64,000 nucleotides of DNA from Methyloversatilis discipulorum (lineage in GTDB: Bacteria; Pseudomonadota; Gammaproteobacteria; Burkholderiales; Rhodocyclaceae). The stretch spans positions 3,621,535 to 3,685,534 of the forward strand of contig NZ_AZUP01000001.1 in the NCBI RefSeq assembly GCF_000527135.1. Reading direction: 5' to 3'. Under the pieces are notes generated by a model. The model ran no database searches, had not been told where the DNA came from, and saw only the letters and a program-made list of their open reading frames with translations. Below are positions 11,336 through 21,592 of this stretch, piece by piece. Made by a program: the position numbers and the translations under genes. Within the stretch, counting starts at the first letter, position 1. Every line of letters starts with the position of its first letter.

Positions 11336-11382
11336 GTACCTGACAGCGGCGGTGTTCGGAAGCGAGGCCTGCACATGCCGCA

Positions 11383-11452
11383 TCGCGAGCAAGCTCGCTC
11401 CCACAGACACCGAGGCCCGGATGCGCTGTTGTGGGAGCGAGCTTGCTCGCGA
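11383..11452. repeat. REP array 2: inverted pair of type B palindromes
   Basis: An inverted type B copy (11383-11404) faces a direct copy (11431-11452), forming a doublet that can fold into one long hairpin between nifQ and the convergent FmdB-type gene. It could serve as a bidirectional transcript end. Confidence 0.85.
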
Positions 11453-11493
11453 TAGCGGCCGGCCGAGGCCGCCCAGAACCGCCGGCGCCGCCT

Positions 11494-11727
11494 CTACTTC
11501 ACCTTCGCCCGCTCCGCCGCCGAGTAGTTGCTGAAGTGTCCTTCGCGCGCCGCCGCCGCGCGGCCGGCCGCGATGATGGCTTTGCTGCGGCCCGGCGGTT
11601 GTGGCGCCGACAGCAGCTTGTCCACCTGATCGCTGCCGCAGGCCGGGCAGACGATCTGCGTGTCGCTTCGCACCAGGCGTTCGAAGGTCTTGTCGCATTT
11701 GCGACAGTGAAAGTCGTGCAGAGGCAT
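11494..11727 (-). CDS. FmdB-family zinc-ribbon protein
   Basis: A 77-residue protein starting MPLHDFHCRKCDKTFERLV, with two CxxC knuckles (CRKC and CPAC) about 20 residues apart, as in the FmdB regulatory-protein family. The tail is basic and Ala-rich. A longer reading frame exists, but the start at 11727 gives the family length. It converges on nifQ. An exact NifA binding site for the divergent neighbour lies inside its coding region near the start. Confidence 0.85.
   Translation of the reverse strand: MPLHDFHCRKCDKTFERLVRSDTQIVCPACGSDQVDKLLSAPQPPGRSKAIIAAGRAAAAREGHFSNYSAAERAKVK
11691..11706. promoter_or_regulatory. Exact NifA upstream activator site (TGT-N10-ACA)
   Basis: TGTCGCATTTGCGACA is an exact, nearly palindromic TGT-N10-ACA. 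It lies within the FmdB-type coding sequence, centred about 120 bp upstream of the start predicted from the sigma-54 promoter at 11792-11807. Confidence 0.75.
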
Positions 11728-11791
11728 GGCAGGGACTCCGTTTCGGTATCGATATCCCGCAAAAGCAAGAACAGGTCCGGGTCCAACGGCT

Positions 11792-11807
11792 TGGCACCGG
11801 TCTTGCA
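11792..11807 (+). promoter_or_regulatory. Sigma-54 (-24/-12) promoter of the (Fe-S)-binding protein gene
   Basis: TGGCACCGGTCTTGCA is an almost perfect -24/-12 element, predicting a start near 11818, 19 bases before the GTG start codon. With the NifA site 85 bp upstream it makes a complete nif-type promoter. Confidence 0.85.
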
Positions 11808-11836
11808 CTGGGTCGTTGAAGAACGGAGAAGCGACA

Positions 11837-13183
11837 GTGCAGACAGAACTCGATTGGTCGGCCTACGACAGCTACGGTGCCGGCGACGCCTATGCGCAGC
11901 TGCCGGCGCAGGGCGGTGGCTTCGGCAAGGCGGCGTCGGTGTGCATCGGCAACCGCCAGTGCCAGCGCGACGGCAACGGCGTCATGTGCCCGAGCTTTCG
12001 CGTCACCGGCGATCCGGTGCATTCGACCTTCCACCGCGCACAGACGCTGAAGGCGGCACTGAACGGCGAGCTGGGGACGCATCCTTTCGTCGGCGCCGAA
12101 CTGGCGGCGGCGATGGATCTGTGCATTGGCTGCAAGGGCTGCAAGCGGGAGTGCCCGAACGGCACCGACATGGCCTTGCTGCGTACCGAGGCGCGCGCGC
12201 AGCGCTGGCGGGCGCAGGGGCGGGTGCCGCTGCGCGAGCGCCTGTTCGCCACGCTGCCGCGCTGGCTGGGGCTGATGCGCTGGCTGCAGCGGCCGTGGCA
12301 GCTCGCCACTGCAGTGCCCGGGCTGGGTGCGCTGATCGAACGCCTGAGCGGCATCGCCCGTCGGCGCTCGCTGCCGCGGATCGCGGCGCGGCCCTTTCTC
12401 GCGCCGCATACGCTGCCGGCTTACGGTGCCGAGGGCGGGCGCGAGGTGGCGCTGCTGGTCGACACCTTCTCCAATCGCATCGATCCGGCGATCGCCGAAG
12501 CGGCGGTCGATGTGCTGGTGGCCGCCGGCTGTCGCGTACATGTGGTGCGCCCCGCGGCCGGCGAAGCGCCGCTGTGCTGCGGCCGCACCTGGCTGTCGCA
12601 GGGCCTGGTCGCCGACGCACGACGCGAAGCCGGCCGTCTGCTCGACGTACTCGCGCCGCTGGTCGCACGCGACATGCCGGTGATCGGGCTGGAGCCGTCC
12701 TGCCTACTGATGCTGCGCGACGAGTATCACGCGCTGGGGCTGGGTGAGCGCGTGGCGCCGGTGGCGAAGGCGGCGCTGCTGTTCGAGGAGTTCATCGCCC
12801 GCGAGCACGACGCGAAGCGGCTCGCGCTCGATCTGCAACTGCCCGCCGGCACGCGCGCCGCGGTGCACGGCCACTGCCACCAGAAGGCTTTCGGTGCGAT
12901 GAAGGCGATGCGCAAGGTGCTCGGGCTGGTCCGCGGACTGGACAGCAGTGTCATCGAATCCGGTTGTTGCGGCATGGCCGGCAGTTTCGGCTTCGAGGCG
13001 GAACACCACGACATGTCGATGCGCATGGCCGAGCTGGCGCTGTTGCCGGCGGTGCGAGCGCTCGATGCCGATACGCTGCTGATCGCCAATGGCAGCAGTT
13101 GTCGCCACCAGATACGCGACGGCGCGCAGCGCGAGGGCGAGCACATCGCCTGCGTGCTGCAGCGCGCGCTGCGCGCGCATTGA
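11837..13183 (+). CDS. NifA-regulated (Fe-S)-binding CCG-domain oxidoreductase
   Basis: A 448-residue protein with two [4Fe-4S] ferredoxin cysteine sets near the N-terminus (CIGNRQCQRDGNGVMCPSF and CIGCKGCKRECPNG). Two cysteine-rich CCG-type modules follow in the C-terminal half (LCCGRTW, and HCHQKAFGAM with SGCCGMAGSFGFE). This layout resembles GlcF/GlpC and heterodisulfide-reductase subunits that pass electrons to quinone or thiols, but no flavin subunit is adjacent. The GTG start is chosen because GGAGAAG precedes it and the sigma-54 promoter lies directly upstream. The NifA-type promoter argues for a role in electron flow during nitrogen fixation; the partner is unknown. Confidence 0.85.
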   Translation: MQTELDWSAYDSYGAGDAYAQLPAQGGGFGKAASVCIGNRQCQRDGNGVMCPSFRVTGDPVHSTFHRAQTLKAALNGELGTHPFVGAELAAAMDLCIGCKGCKRECPNGTDMALLRTEARAQRWRAQGRVPLRERLFATLPRWLGLMRWLQRPWQLATAVPGLGALIERLSGIARRRSLPRIAARPFLAPHTLPAYGAEGGREVALLVDTFSNRIDPAIAEAAVDVLVAAGCRVHVVRPAAGEAPLCCGRTWLSQGLVADARREAGRLLDVLAPLVARDMPVIGLEPSCLLMLRDEYHALGLGERVAPVAKAALLFEEFIAREHDAKRLALDLQLPAGTRAAVHGHCHQKAFGAMKAMRKVLGLVRGLDSSVIESGCCGMAGSFGFEAEHHDMSMRMAELALLPAVRALDADTLLIANGSSCRHQIRDGAQREGEHIACVLQRALRAH

Positions 13184-13190
13184 GCCGACG

Positions 13191-13727
13191 ATGAGCACAT
13201 GGCCGGAAGAACTGCGCACCGCCCGCTGCCTGCTACGCAAGCCGCAGCCGGGCGACGCGCCGGCGCTGTTCGCCGGCATCAGCGGCGACGCCGAGGTGAC
13301 GCGCTATCTGGGCTGGACCACGCACACCGAACTGACGCAGACGCGGCGACAGATTTCGCACGACCTGGCGCGCTGGCAGCGCGACGTCGCCCGCAGCTGG
13401 GTGCTGCTGGCCGACGACGGCGAGGCCGGCGGGCTGTTCCAGCTGATCGGGCAGGGCCACGCGCTGCGCCTGGGCTTCGCGCTGGCGCGCCGGCTGTGGG
13501 GCCGCGGACTGGCGTGCGAGGCGCTGCAGGCGGTGGTGGACGAAGCTTTCAGTCATGCGGCAGTGTGCCGCGTCGATGCCGTCTGCGACGCCGACAACGC
13601 GCGCTCGTCGCGCACGCTGGCGCGCGCCGGCCTGCCGCTGGAGGCGCGGCTCGGCCGCTACATCCTGCACCCCAATCTGTCGCCTGAGCCGCGCGACGTG
13701 CTGCTTCATGCGAAAGTGCGCAGATGA
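13191..13727 (+). CDS. GNAT-family N-acetyltransferase
   Basis: A 178-residue RimJ/RimL-type GNAT protein: TARCLLRKPQPGDAPALFAGI at the N-terminus, then LGFALARRLWGRGLACEALQAVVDEAF (acetyl-CoA loop with RGLACEA) and the DADNARSSRTLARAGL segment. The substrate cannot be told from sequence. It starts 8 bases after the (Fe-S) protein and overlaps the methyltransferase by 4 bases (ATGA), so it probably shares the NifA-type promoter. Confidence 0.85.
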   Translation: MSTWPEELRTARCLLRKPQPGDAPALFAGISGDAEVTRYLGWTTHTELTQTRRQISHDLARWQRDVARSWVLLADDGEAGGLFQLIGQGHALRLGFALARRLWGRGLACEALQAVVDEAFSHAAVCRVDAVCDADNARSSRTLARAGLPLEARLGRYILHPNLSPEPRDVLLHAKVRR

Positions 13728-14317
13728 ATCCTGAAAAGCCCTTTGCACCCTCCTGCGAACGCAACCGCGACGTCATTCTCGAACGCCTGCGCGTGCATTT
13801 CGCCGGCCGTCGTCAGGTCCTGGAGATCGGCAGCGGCACCGGTCAGCACGCGGTGCATTTCGCCGCCGCGCTGCCGCATCTGCAATGGCAGTGCAGCGAG
13901 CGCGCCGAGGCGCTGCCCGGTCTGCGCATGTGGCTGGACGACGCGGCGCTGCCGAACACGCCGCCGCCGATCGAACTCGACGTCTGCGGCCGCTGGCCGG
14001 TCGCGCATTTCGATGCGGTATTCACTGCCAACACGCTGCACATCATGGCCTGGCACGAAGTCGAGAAGATGTTCGCCGCCCTGCCGGCGGTGCTCGCGCC
14101 GTCGGCCACGCTGGTCATCTACGGCCCGTTCAACTATGGCGGACGTTTCACCAGCGACAGCAACGAGGCTTTCGACCGTTCGCTGCGCGAAGGCGCGCCG
14201 CATCGCGGCATCCGCGACTTCGAAACGGTGGAGGCGCTGGCGCGGCTGGCCGGGCTGTCGCTGTTCGCCGACGAGGAGATGCCGGCCAACAACCGCTGTC
14301 TGGTGTTCGCGCGCTGA
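13724..14317 (+). CDS. SAM-dependent methyltransferase (DUF938)
   Basis: A 197-residue class I methyltransferase of the DUF938 type. Motif I is VLEIGSGTGQHAVHFAAALP and a later strand reads HFDAVFTANTLHIM. Its start overlaps the GNAT stop by 4 bases. It converges on the leftward nifV operon with no gap (14317/14318) and no recognisable terminator between. The substrate is unknown. Confidence 0.85.
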   Translation: MNPEKPFAPSCERNRDVILERLRVHFAGRRQVLEIGSGTGQHAVHFAAALPHLQWQCSERAEALPGLRMWLDDAALPNTPPPIELDVCGRWPVAHFDAVFTANTLHIMAWHEVEKMFAALPAVLAPSATLVIYGPFNYGGRFTSDSNEAFDRSLREGAPHRGIRDFETVEALARLAGLSLFADEEMPANNRCLVFAR

Positions 14318-14806
14318 TCAGCGTGCGCCGGTGCTGCCGTCGAGCAGCGAGGCGATCACTTCGCCGCCGAGACCGTGCCCCGGATCCAGACGGCCGATGT
14401 GTTCGACCAGCGTGCGCGCGTCGTCGCTGCGACCGCTGCGCAGGCAGATGAAAGCCAGCGCCTTCAGGCTGAACAGCCAGAAGCGCGCCGGCCCGGTGGC
14501 CGCGAAATCGGCGTCACCCGGCTGCACGCGGCGCCAGTCGGCGTCCAGCCCGGCCTGCCGGCCGGCCACCGTGATGCCGCGCGTGGCCGCCTTCTCGGCC
14601 AGATCGAACTGGCGACGGCCGGCGTGGAACTTGTACAGCATGTAGTACACCGGCAGGCACTCCGGTGCGCTTGCCTGTGCCGTCCACAGCAGTGCTTCGA
14701 TGCGTTGCGGCGGCGCGCCGGCCGCCTCGTCGAACAGGCGGCGCACCGATTGCGGCACCGTGCCGCCGAAGTATTCGTCCGACGTTTCGCCGGTAAACAG
14801 ATTCAC
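14318..14806 (-). CDS. nif-operon TPR-like protein of unknown function
   Basis: About 162 residues if it starts at the GTG at 14806, which overlaps the TGA of the preceding ferredoxin gene (GTGA), a sign of coupled translation. The sequence is alpha-helical (LYKFHAGRRQFDLAEKAATR, then LKALAFICLRSGRSDDARTL), with the alternation seen in tetratricopeptide repeats. It is the last gene of the nifV operon. The longer frame upstream reads as arginine-rich nonsense and was rejected. Confidence 0.72.
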   Translation of the reverse strand: MNLFTGETSDEYFGGTVPQSVRRLFDEAAGAPPQRIEALLWTAQASAPECLPVYYMLYKFHAGRRQFDLAEKAATRGITVAGRQAGLDADWRRVQPGDADFAATGPARFWLFSLKALAFICLRSGRSDDARTLVEHIGRLDPGHGLGGEVIASLLDGSTGAR

Positions 14807-15126
14807 CAGACCATCTCCGGTGCCCGCAGGCGCTCGACCGGCGCATCGCCCAGCAGGTGGCTGTCGAAGATTTCGCCGACGTCGTCCTTGCTCACGTTCG
14901 AATACATCACCGCGTCCGGATAGACCACGACATTGATGCCCTGGTCGCACGGGCCGAGGCAGCCCGAGTAGGTGATGGCGACGCGGTCGAAGCAGTTGCG
15001 TTTCTGCAGTTCCGCCCAGAAGGTCTGCAGCACTTCGGCGCCGCCCTTGTGCGCACAGGAGCCGCGTGGGTGGCCCGGTGGGCGTTGCTGTGAACAGACG
15101 AAAACGTGTTTCTGCGGCTTCGGCAT
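14803..15126 (-). CDS. Thioredoxin-fold (2Fe-2S) ferredoxin
   Basis: A 107-residue ferredoxin of the Shethna/NuoE-like fold. Cysteines are in HVFVCSQQRPPGHPRGSCAHKG and ITYSGCLGPCDQGINVVVYPD, the C-x12-C and C-x3-C spacing of the family (C at about 11, 24, 56 and 60). Such proteins occur in nif clusters, where they may protect or supply nitrogenase. It is the fifth gene of the nifV operon and is coupled to the TPR-like gene. Confidence 0.9.
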   Translation of the reverse strand: MPKPQKHVFVCSQQRPPGHPRGSCAHKGGAEVLQTFWAELQKRNCFDRVAITYSGCLGPCDQGINVVVYPDAVMYSNVSKDDVGEIFDSHLLGDAPVERLRAPEMVW

Positions 15127-15147
15127 GATGCGGTTCTCCGGATGGGG

Positions 15148-15597
15148 TCAGGCGGTGAGGCGGGCGATCCAGCGTTCGATCTCGCCGAGATGGGCCGCGT
15201 CGTCGTGCTCGAAGGCGCGCGCCATCTTGCGCAGGCCGGGGTCGGGCGCGAGGATGGCCATCATTGCGTAGTAGCTGTGGCTGCGCCGCTTCAGGTCCAG
15301 CGCACGTTCGAGCGCCATGTGCAGGTCGAGCATTTCGTCGCTGATCACCTTCACGGCGGTGCGCGGCTTCTCGATCTCGATCGGCCGGATGCGCGGCAGG
15401 TTGGCGGCCACCGGCAGCGGCTTGCCGGACAGCGCCTCGTGCGCTTCCATGCGCGCCAGTTCGGCCAGATTCTGGAAGAAGGCTTCGAGCTCGGTGTCGC
15501 CGGCATCGAGCGCGTGTCGTGCGGCCTTCTCGTAATGCAGCGCCGCTTCGCTTTCGAGCGCGTTGACGCTGGCGAGGAACATGTCGCTGTCGTGCAT
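15148..15597 (-). CDS. Ferritin-like helical protein of the nif operon
   Basis: A 149-residue helical protein with ferritin/rubrerythrin-type carboxylate-histidine positions: ALESEAALHYEKAARHAL, LAELARMEAHEAL and FEHDDAAHLGEIERW. This suggests a diiron or iron-storage four-helix bundle, but the second EXXH-type set is not canonical, so metal binding is inference. It sits between nifW and the 2Fe-2S ferredoxin in the nifV operon. An iron-supply or oxygen/peroxide-defence role would fit. Confidence 0.78.
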   Translation of the reverse strand: MHDSDMFLASVNALESEAALHYEKAARHALDAGDTELEAFFQNLAELARMEAHEALSGKPLPVAANLPRIRPIEIEKPRTAVKVISDEMLDLHMALERALDLKRRSHSYYAMMAILAPDPGLRKMARAFEHDDAAHLGEIERWIARLTA

Positions 15598-15612
15598 GGT
15601 GCGTCCTCCCGA

Positions 15613-15945
15613 TCAGGCGACCGAGGGCAGCGTGGCGCGCAGGCTGTCGAGCGACACGCGCTGCTGTCCGTCCGCTTCCTGGAATACCTTGAACACCTTT
15701 TCCTGCGCCGGCGTCGAGGTAACGAAGTCCTCGTAGGCGCGCGACAGCAGGTTGCGGTAGCGCGCATAGACCACGCCCTCGTCGCCGTCGGCCAGGCCTT
15801 TCTCGCTGCGCAGGTACTGGTAGAAGCGCTTCAGGATGTGCAGGCGGTTCACGTTCACGACGCCCTGATCGAAGGGCAGCGCGAAGAATTCCAGGAAGTC
15901 CTCGGCCGACGACAGCTTGGCCAGGCGCTGGGTCAGATCATCCAT
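15613..15945 (-). CDS. nifW: Nitrogenase-stabilizing/protective protein NifW
   Basis: A 110-residue Nif[36 protein letters not shown] followed by [16 protein letters not shown]. NifW binds the MoFe protein and protects it against oxygen or helps maturation. It overlaps the end of nifP by 8 bases. Confidence 0.94.
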   Translation of the reverse strand: MDDLTQRLAKLSSAEDFLEFFALPFDQGVVNVNRLHILKRFYQYLRSEKGLADGDEGVVYARYRNLLSRAYEDFVTSTPAQEKVFKVFQEADGQQRVSLDSLRATLPSVA

Positions 15946-16759
15946 GACGGGTCACTCCTATGTGTGCGGCGGCCGCGTGGGTGCTGCCGTCGAATGCGGG
16001 TTGGGAACAGGTGTCGTCGCAGTCGCTGCAGATGCCCTGCGCGGTACTGCGTTCGCCGGCCAGGCGCACGACGTCGCGCTCCAGGTCGGCAATGCGTTCG
16101 AGCAGGCAGGCGATGGCCTTGCCCACCGGGTCGGGCATCTGGTGGTGGTCGAGGTCGATGCCGCCGGCGGTGATGCGGCGCTGGCTCTTCGGCAGCACCA
16201 TGCGGCCGGGGATGCCGACCACGGTCATGCCGGGCGTCACGTCCTCGATCACCACCGAGTTGGCGGCGACGCGGGCGTTCTCGCCGACGGTGATCGGCCC
16301 CAGTATCTTGGCGCCGGCGCCGACCACCACGCCGTCGTTCAGCGTCGGGTGACGCTTGCCCGGATTCCAGGTCGTGCCGCCCAGCGTCACGCCGTGATAC
16401 AGCGTCACGTCGTCGCCGATCTCCGCGGTTTCGCCGATCACGACACAGGCGCCGTGGTCGATGAAGAAGCGGCGGCCGATGCGCGCACCCGGATGGATGT
16501 CGACATTGGTGAACAGTCGCGACAGGAAGGACAGCAGTCGCGGCAGATAGCGCAGGCCGCGCCGCCACATCGCGTGCGCGAAGCGGTGCGCCACCAGCGC
16601 CTGTATGCCCGGGTAGATGGTGAGCAGTTCGAGCTTGTTGCGCGCCGCCGGGTCGCGGTCGAACACGCAGTTCACGTCCTCGCGCAGCATCGCGAACAGC
16701 CCGGGTGCGGCTGTTGCCGCCGGCGACAGCGCGCCCGCCGTGCCTTGTTCGCCGCTCAT
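15938..16759 (-). CDS. nifP: Serine O-acetyltransferase, nif copy (NifP/CysE)
   Basis: A 273-residue CysE-type enzyme making O-acetylserine from serine and acetyl-CoA. It supplies cysteine for Fe-S clusters and O-acetyl precursors during nitrogen fixation. The left-handed hexapeptide domain with the catalytic loop is visible ([30 protein letters not shown]). The start MSGEQGTAG overlaps the nifV stop by 4 bases. The C-terminus has a Cys pair, ICSDCDDTC, beyond the catalytic domain. Placement between nifV and nifW supports NifP rather than the housekeeping copy. Confidence 0.93.
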   Translation of the reverse strand: MSGEQGTAGALSPAATAAPGLFAMLREDVNCVFDRDPAARNKLELLTIYPGIQALVAHRFAHAMWRRGLRYLPRLLSFLSRLFTNVDIHPGARIGRRFFIDHGACVVIGETAEIGDDVTLYHGVTLGGTTWNPGKRHPTLNDGVVVGAGAKILGPITVGENARVAANSVVIEDVTPGMTVVGIPGRMVLPKSQRRITAGGIDLDHHQMPDPVGKAIACLLERIADLERDVVRLAGERSTAQGICSDCDDTCSQPAFDGSTHAAAAHIGVTRHG

Positions 16760-17895
16760 GACGCCTCCGGCAGCGGCTGCGCCGCTTCGAGGTAGAAGGC
16801 CTTCAGCTGGGTGGCGTCCGGCGACTGCTTGTTGGCGGTCGCGTAGGCGCGGATGCGCTCGATGATGTGCGCCACCTCGATGTCCGACGGATACAGCCCG
16901 AGCCGCGCACACGCTTCGAGCACCGCGTGCGAACCGGAGTGCTTGCCCAGCACCAGCCGATGGGCGCGGCCCAGTTCGGCCGGGTCGAAGCTCTGGTAGT
17001 TGCGCGGGTTCTTGATCAGGCCATCGACGTGGATGCCCGATTCGTGCGTGAACACGGCGTCGCCGACGATGCTCTTGTTGGCGGCGATGGCGCGGCCGGA
17101 TGCGCGTTCGACCAGGCGCGAGATCGGCAGCAGCGACTGCGACGAGACGCCGCTGTCGATGCCGTGAATGTGGCGCAGCGCCATCACCACCTCTTCCAGC
17201 GGTGCGTTGCCGGCGCGCTCGCCGAGGCCATTCACCGTCGTATTGGCATGCGTCGCGCCGGCGCGGAAGGCGGCCAGCGTATTGGCGGTGGCCAGACCGA
17301 GGTCGTTGTGCGCGTGCATCTCGATTTCGAGGTCGACCGCCCGGCGCAGCTGCGACACCAGCACATAGGTGCCGAAGGGGTCGAGTATGCCCAGCGTGTC
17401 GGCGATGCGGATGCGGCGGGCGCCGGCCATCTGCGCCTCTTCGGCAACGCGGCACAGGAAGTCGATGTCGCCGCGCGACGCGTCTTCCATGCCGACGCTG
17501 ACCTCGACACCGGCGTCGAGTGCGCGCTCGACGTGCGGACGGATCTGCTCGATCACCCAGTCGCGATTGCGCCGCAGCTTGCCGGCGATCTGCAGGTCCG
17601 ACACCGGCAGCGACATGTGCACGATGTCCACCGGGCAGCGCAGGGCCGCCCTGAGGTCGCTGTCCGTCATGCGCGCCCACACCATCAGTCGCGCGTTCAG
17701 GCCCAGCATCGCGATGCGCTCGATCACGTCGAGCTCGGCCTCACCCATGGCCGGGATGCCGATCTCCATCTCCGGCACGCCGGCGTCATCGAGCGCAGCG
17801 GCGATCGCGCACTTCTCGTCGGCGGTGAACGCCACGCCGGCCGTCTGCTCGCCGTCGCGCAGCGTGGTGTCGTTGATGATGAATGCGGCTGCCAT
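16756..17895 (-). CDS. nifV: Homocitrate synthase NifV
   Basis: A 379-residue HMGL-like enzyme condensing acetyl-CoA and 2-oxoglutarate to homocitrate, the organic ligand of FeMo-co. The metal-binding start [17 protein letters not shown] and the [17 protein letters not shown] motif are intact. The start is at 17895, with GCAGGAGG upstream. It heads the operon nifV-nifP-nifW-ferritin-like-ferredoxin-TPR-like, behind a consensus sigma-54 promoter with two NifA sites. Confidence 0.96.
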   Translation of the reverse strand: MAAAFIINDTTLRDGEQTAGVAFTADEKCAIAAALDDAGVPEMEIGIPAMGEAELDVIERIAMLGLNARLMVWARMTDSDLRAALRCPVDIVHMSLPVSDLQIAGKLRRNRDWVIEQIRPHVERALDAGVEVSVGMEDASRGDIDFLCRVAEEAQMAGARRIRIADTLGILDPFGTYVLVSQLRRAVDLEIEMHAHNDLGLATANTLAAFRAGATHANTTVNGLGERAGNAPLEEVVMALRHIHGIDSGVSSQSLLPISRLVERASGRAIAANKSIVGDAVFTHESGIHVDGLIKNPRNYQSFDPAELGRAHRLVLGKHSGSHAVLEACARLGLYPSDIEVAHIIERIRAYATANKQSPDATQLKAFYLEAAQPLPEAS

Positions 17896-17921
17896 GTCGT
17901 CGGACCTCCTGCAGAGCATTC

Positions 17922-17937
17922 AGCAAGCGCTGTGCCA
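17922..17937 (-). promoter_or_regulatory. Consensus sigma-54 promoter of the nifV operon
   Basis: On the minus strand TGGCACAGCGCTTGCT is a perfect -24/-12 element. Predicted start is near 17911, 16 bases before the nifV ATG. Confidence 0.9.
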
Positions 17938-17953
17938 CGGAGCTTCGTTGGCG

Positions 17954-17966
17954 CAAGTGATTGATG
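17954..17966 (-). promoter_or_regulatory. Probable IHF site in the nifV promoter
   Basis: The minus strand reads CATCAATCACTTG, matching WATCAA-N4-TTR except for the first base. It lies between the -24 element and the NifA sites, where DNA bending is needed. Confidence 0.55.
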
Positions 17967-17993
17967 TTGATGGCGGTTTCGCGCGCATCGCGA

Positions 17994-18009
17994 TGTCGCG
18001 CATGCGACA
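17994..18009. promoter_or_regulatory. Exact NifA site, nifV proximal
   Basis: TGTCGCGCATGCGACA is an exact TGT-N10-ACA and nearly a full palindrome. Its centre is about 90 bp upstream of the predicted nifV transcript start. Confidence 0.8.
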
Positions 18010-18040
18010 TGTCCGTCGGCCGTGGCGAGGCTGTCGTGAA

Positions 18041-18056
18041 TGTTTCGTTTGCAACA
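18041..18056. promoter_or_regulatory. Exact NifA site, nifV distal
   Basis: TGTTTCGTTTGCAACA is a second exact TGT-N10-ACA, centred about 137 bp upstream of the predicted start and 47 bp (4.5 turns) from the proximal site. Confidence 0.8.
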
Positions 18057-18091
18057 GGTGTTCTGCCTTGGGGTTTCGATACAGGCCGTCA

Positions 18092-18612
18092 TCGCGAGCA
18101 AGCTCGCTCCCACAGGAGCCTCGCTCGTGCCGCCGACAGGGCATGCTTTTTGTGGGAGCGGCCTTGGCCGCGATGCGGCCGCTGCAGTCCTGCGGCTTCG
18201 ATCCAGGCTGCCGTCGGGGTCAGAAGACCCCTCCCACAGAAGCCTCGCTCGTGCCGCCGACAGGGCATGCGTTTGTGGGAGCGGCCTTGGCCGCGACGCG
18301 GCCGCCGCGGTCCGCCGGCTCCGATCCAGGCTGCTGTCGGGGTCAGAAGACTCCTTCCACAGAAGCCCCGCCCGTGTCGCCGACAGGGCGTGCTTTTGTG
18401 GGAGCGGCCTTGGCCGCGATACGGCTGGTGCGGTTCGCCGGCTTTGATCCAGGCTGCTGTCGGGGTCAGAAGACTCCTCCCACAGAACCCTCGCTCGTGT
18501 CGCCGACAGGGCATGCTTTTTGTGGGAGCGGCCTTGGCCGCGATGCGGCTGGTGCGGTTCGCCGGCTTTGATCCAGGCTGCCGTCGGGGTCGGAAGACCC
18601 CTCCCACAGAAC
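18092..18612. repeat. REP array 3: tandem array of about 123-bp units
   Basis: After one inverted type B copy (18092-18113), four A-C' doublets follow in tandem. Type A copies start at 18152, 18275, 18398 and 18522 (period 123-124 bp); inverted type C copies lie at 18213-18237, 18336-18360, 18459-18483 and 18583-18607. Each unit also repeats spacer text such as GCCGACAGGGCATGC and GATCCAGGCTG. The array fills the gap between the 3' end of the isc operon and the nifV control region; no gene is seen in it. Confidence 0.92.
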
Positions 18613-18632
18613 CCTTGCTGGCAGGGGGCTGC

Positions 18633-18961
18633 TTACTCGCGGGCGAGGTTGCGCGTGTGCAGCGGCAGTTCGACCGTCACGTCGGCGTTGCCGAGGCGGG
18701 CGCAGCAGGCGAGGCGGGAGGCGGGCTGTACGCCCCAGGCGTCGTCGAGCTGGTCTTCCTCGTCGTCGTCCGCTTCATTGAGCGAGGCGGCGCCGGCGCG
18801 CACATAGACGTGGCAGGTCGAACAGGCGGCGACCTTCTCGCAGGCATGTTCGATCGCGATGTCGTGCGCCAGCAGCGCGTCGCAGATCGAGGTGCCGGCG
18901 GCGACCTCGATGCGGGCGCCGTCCGGGCACAGCTGCGGATGCGGCAGTACGGTCAGCGTGC

Positions 18962-18965
<4 letters not shown>
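18633..18965 (-). CDS. fdx: ISC-type [2Fe-2S] ferredoxin
   Basis: A 110-residue adrenodoxin-like ferredoxin. Ligands are in [14 protein letters not shown] plus a distal Cys in RLACCARL, the C-x5-C-x2-C...C pattern of Isc Fdx. It supplies electrons for cluster assembly on IscU. It is the last gene of the isc operon and overlaps hscA by 4 bases. Confidence 0.93.
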
Positions 18966-20833
<1,868 letters not shown>

Positions 20834-20866
20834 GTCGGCGTGCTCCGGTTGATTCGTGGACCGGCG

Positions 20867-21199
20867 TCAGACGCCGAAGCTTTCGCCGCAGCCGCAGGCC
20901 GACTTCACGTTGGGATTGTTGAACTTGAAGCCTTCGTTCAGGCCTTCGCGTACGAAGTCGAGCTCGGTGCCGTCGAGGAAGGGCAGGCTTTTCGGGTCGA
21001 CCAGCAGGGTGACGCCGTGGCTGGCGAACTGGATGTCCTCGGGCTGCAGCGCGTCGGCGAACTCGATTGCGTAGGCGAGGCCCGAACAGCCGCTGGTCTT
21101 GACCGCCAGCCGCAGGCCCACGCCCTGGCCGCGCTTGACCAGGCTTTTCTGCACGTGCCGCGCGGCGGCTTCGCTGAGCGTGATGGTCATGTCCGTCAC
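20867..21199 (-). CDS. iscA: A-type Fe-S carrier IscA
   Basis: A 110-residue A-type carrier with the three conserved cysteines ([15 protein letters not shown] and SACGCGESF). The [16 protein letters not shown] end resembles IscA rather than ErpA. It sits between the ErpA-like gene (1-base gap) and hscA. Confidence 0.92.
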   Translation of the reverse strand: MTDMTITLSEAAARHVQKSLVKRGQGVGLRLAVKTSGCSGLAYAIEFADALQPEDIQFASHGVTLLVDPKSLPFLDGTELDFVREGLNEGFKFNNPNVKSACGCGESFGV

Positions 21200-21200
21200 C

Positions 21201-21581
21201 TCACATCGAGAAGGAGCTGCCGCAGCCGCAGGACGAGGTCGCGTTCGGATTGCGGATGACGAAGCGCGAACCTTCCAGGCCGTCCTCGAAGTCGATCTCG
21301 GCGCCCATCAGGTACTGCATGCTCATCGGGTCGACCAGCAACGTGACGCCGTCGGTGACGATGGGCGTGTCGTCCTCGTTCACGCCTTCCTCGAAGGCGA
21401 AGCCGTACTGGAAGCCGGAACAGCCGCCACCAGTGACATAGACGCGCAGCTTCAGCGCCGGGTTGCCTTCTTCGGCGATCAGGTCGGCGACCTTGGCGGC
21501 CGCGGCTTCGCAGAACTTGATCGGCGACGGCAGCGGCAAGGTGGCGGTCGGGGCGACGGTACTTTCGGCAAGCGTGCTCAT
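21201..21581 (-). CDS. erpA: A-type Fe-S carrier, ErpA-like
   Basis: A 126-residue A-type carrier whose core ([17 protein letters not shown] and [16 protein letters not shown]) matches ErpA. It has an extra N-terminal stretch of about 18 residues ([18 protein letters not shown]). The start is at 21581; a longer frame upstream overlaps iscU in nonsense sequence. Having both IscA- and ErpA-like carriers in one nif-linked operon is unusual. Confidence 0.9.
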   Translation of the reverse strand: MSTLAESTVAPTATLPLPSPIKFCEAAAAKVADLIAEEGNPALKLRVYVTGGGCSGFQYGFAFEEGVNEDDTPIVTDGVTLLVDPMSMQYLMGAEIDFEDGLEGSRFVIRNPNATSSCGCGSSFSM

Positions 21582-21592
21582 GGCGTGTCCTT

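Noticed and set aside
18092..18612. CRISPR array
   Set aside because: Period is about 123 bp, the repeated units are inverted palindromes, the spacers are themselves similar, and no cas genes are near. It is a REP array.
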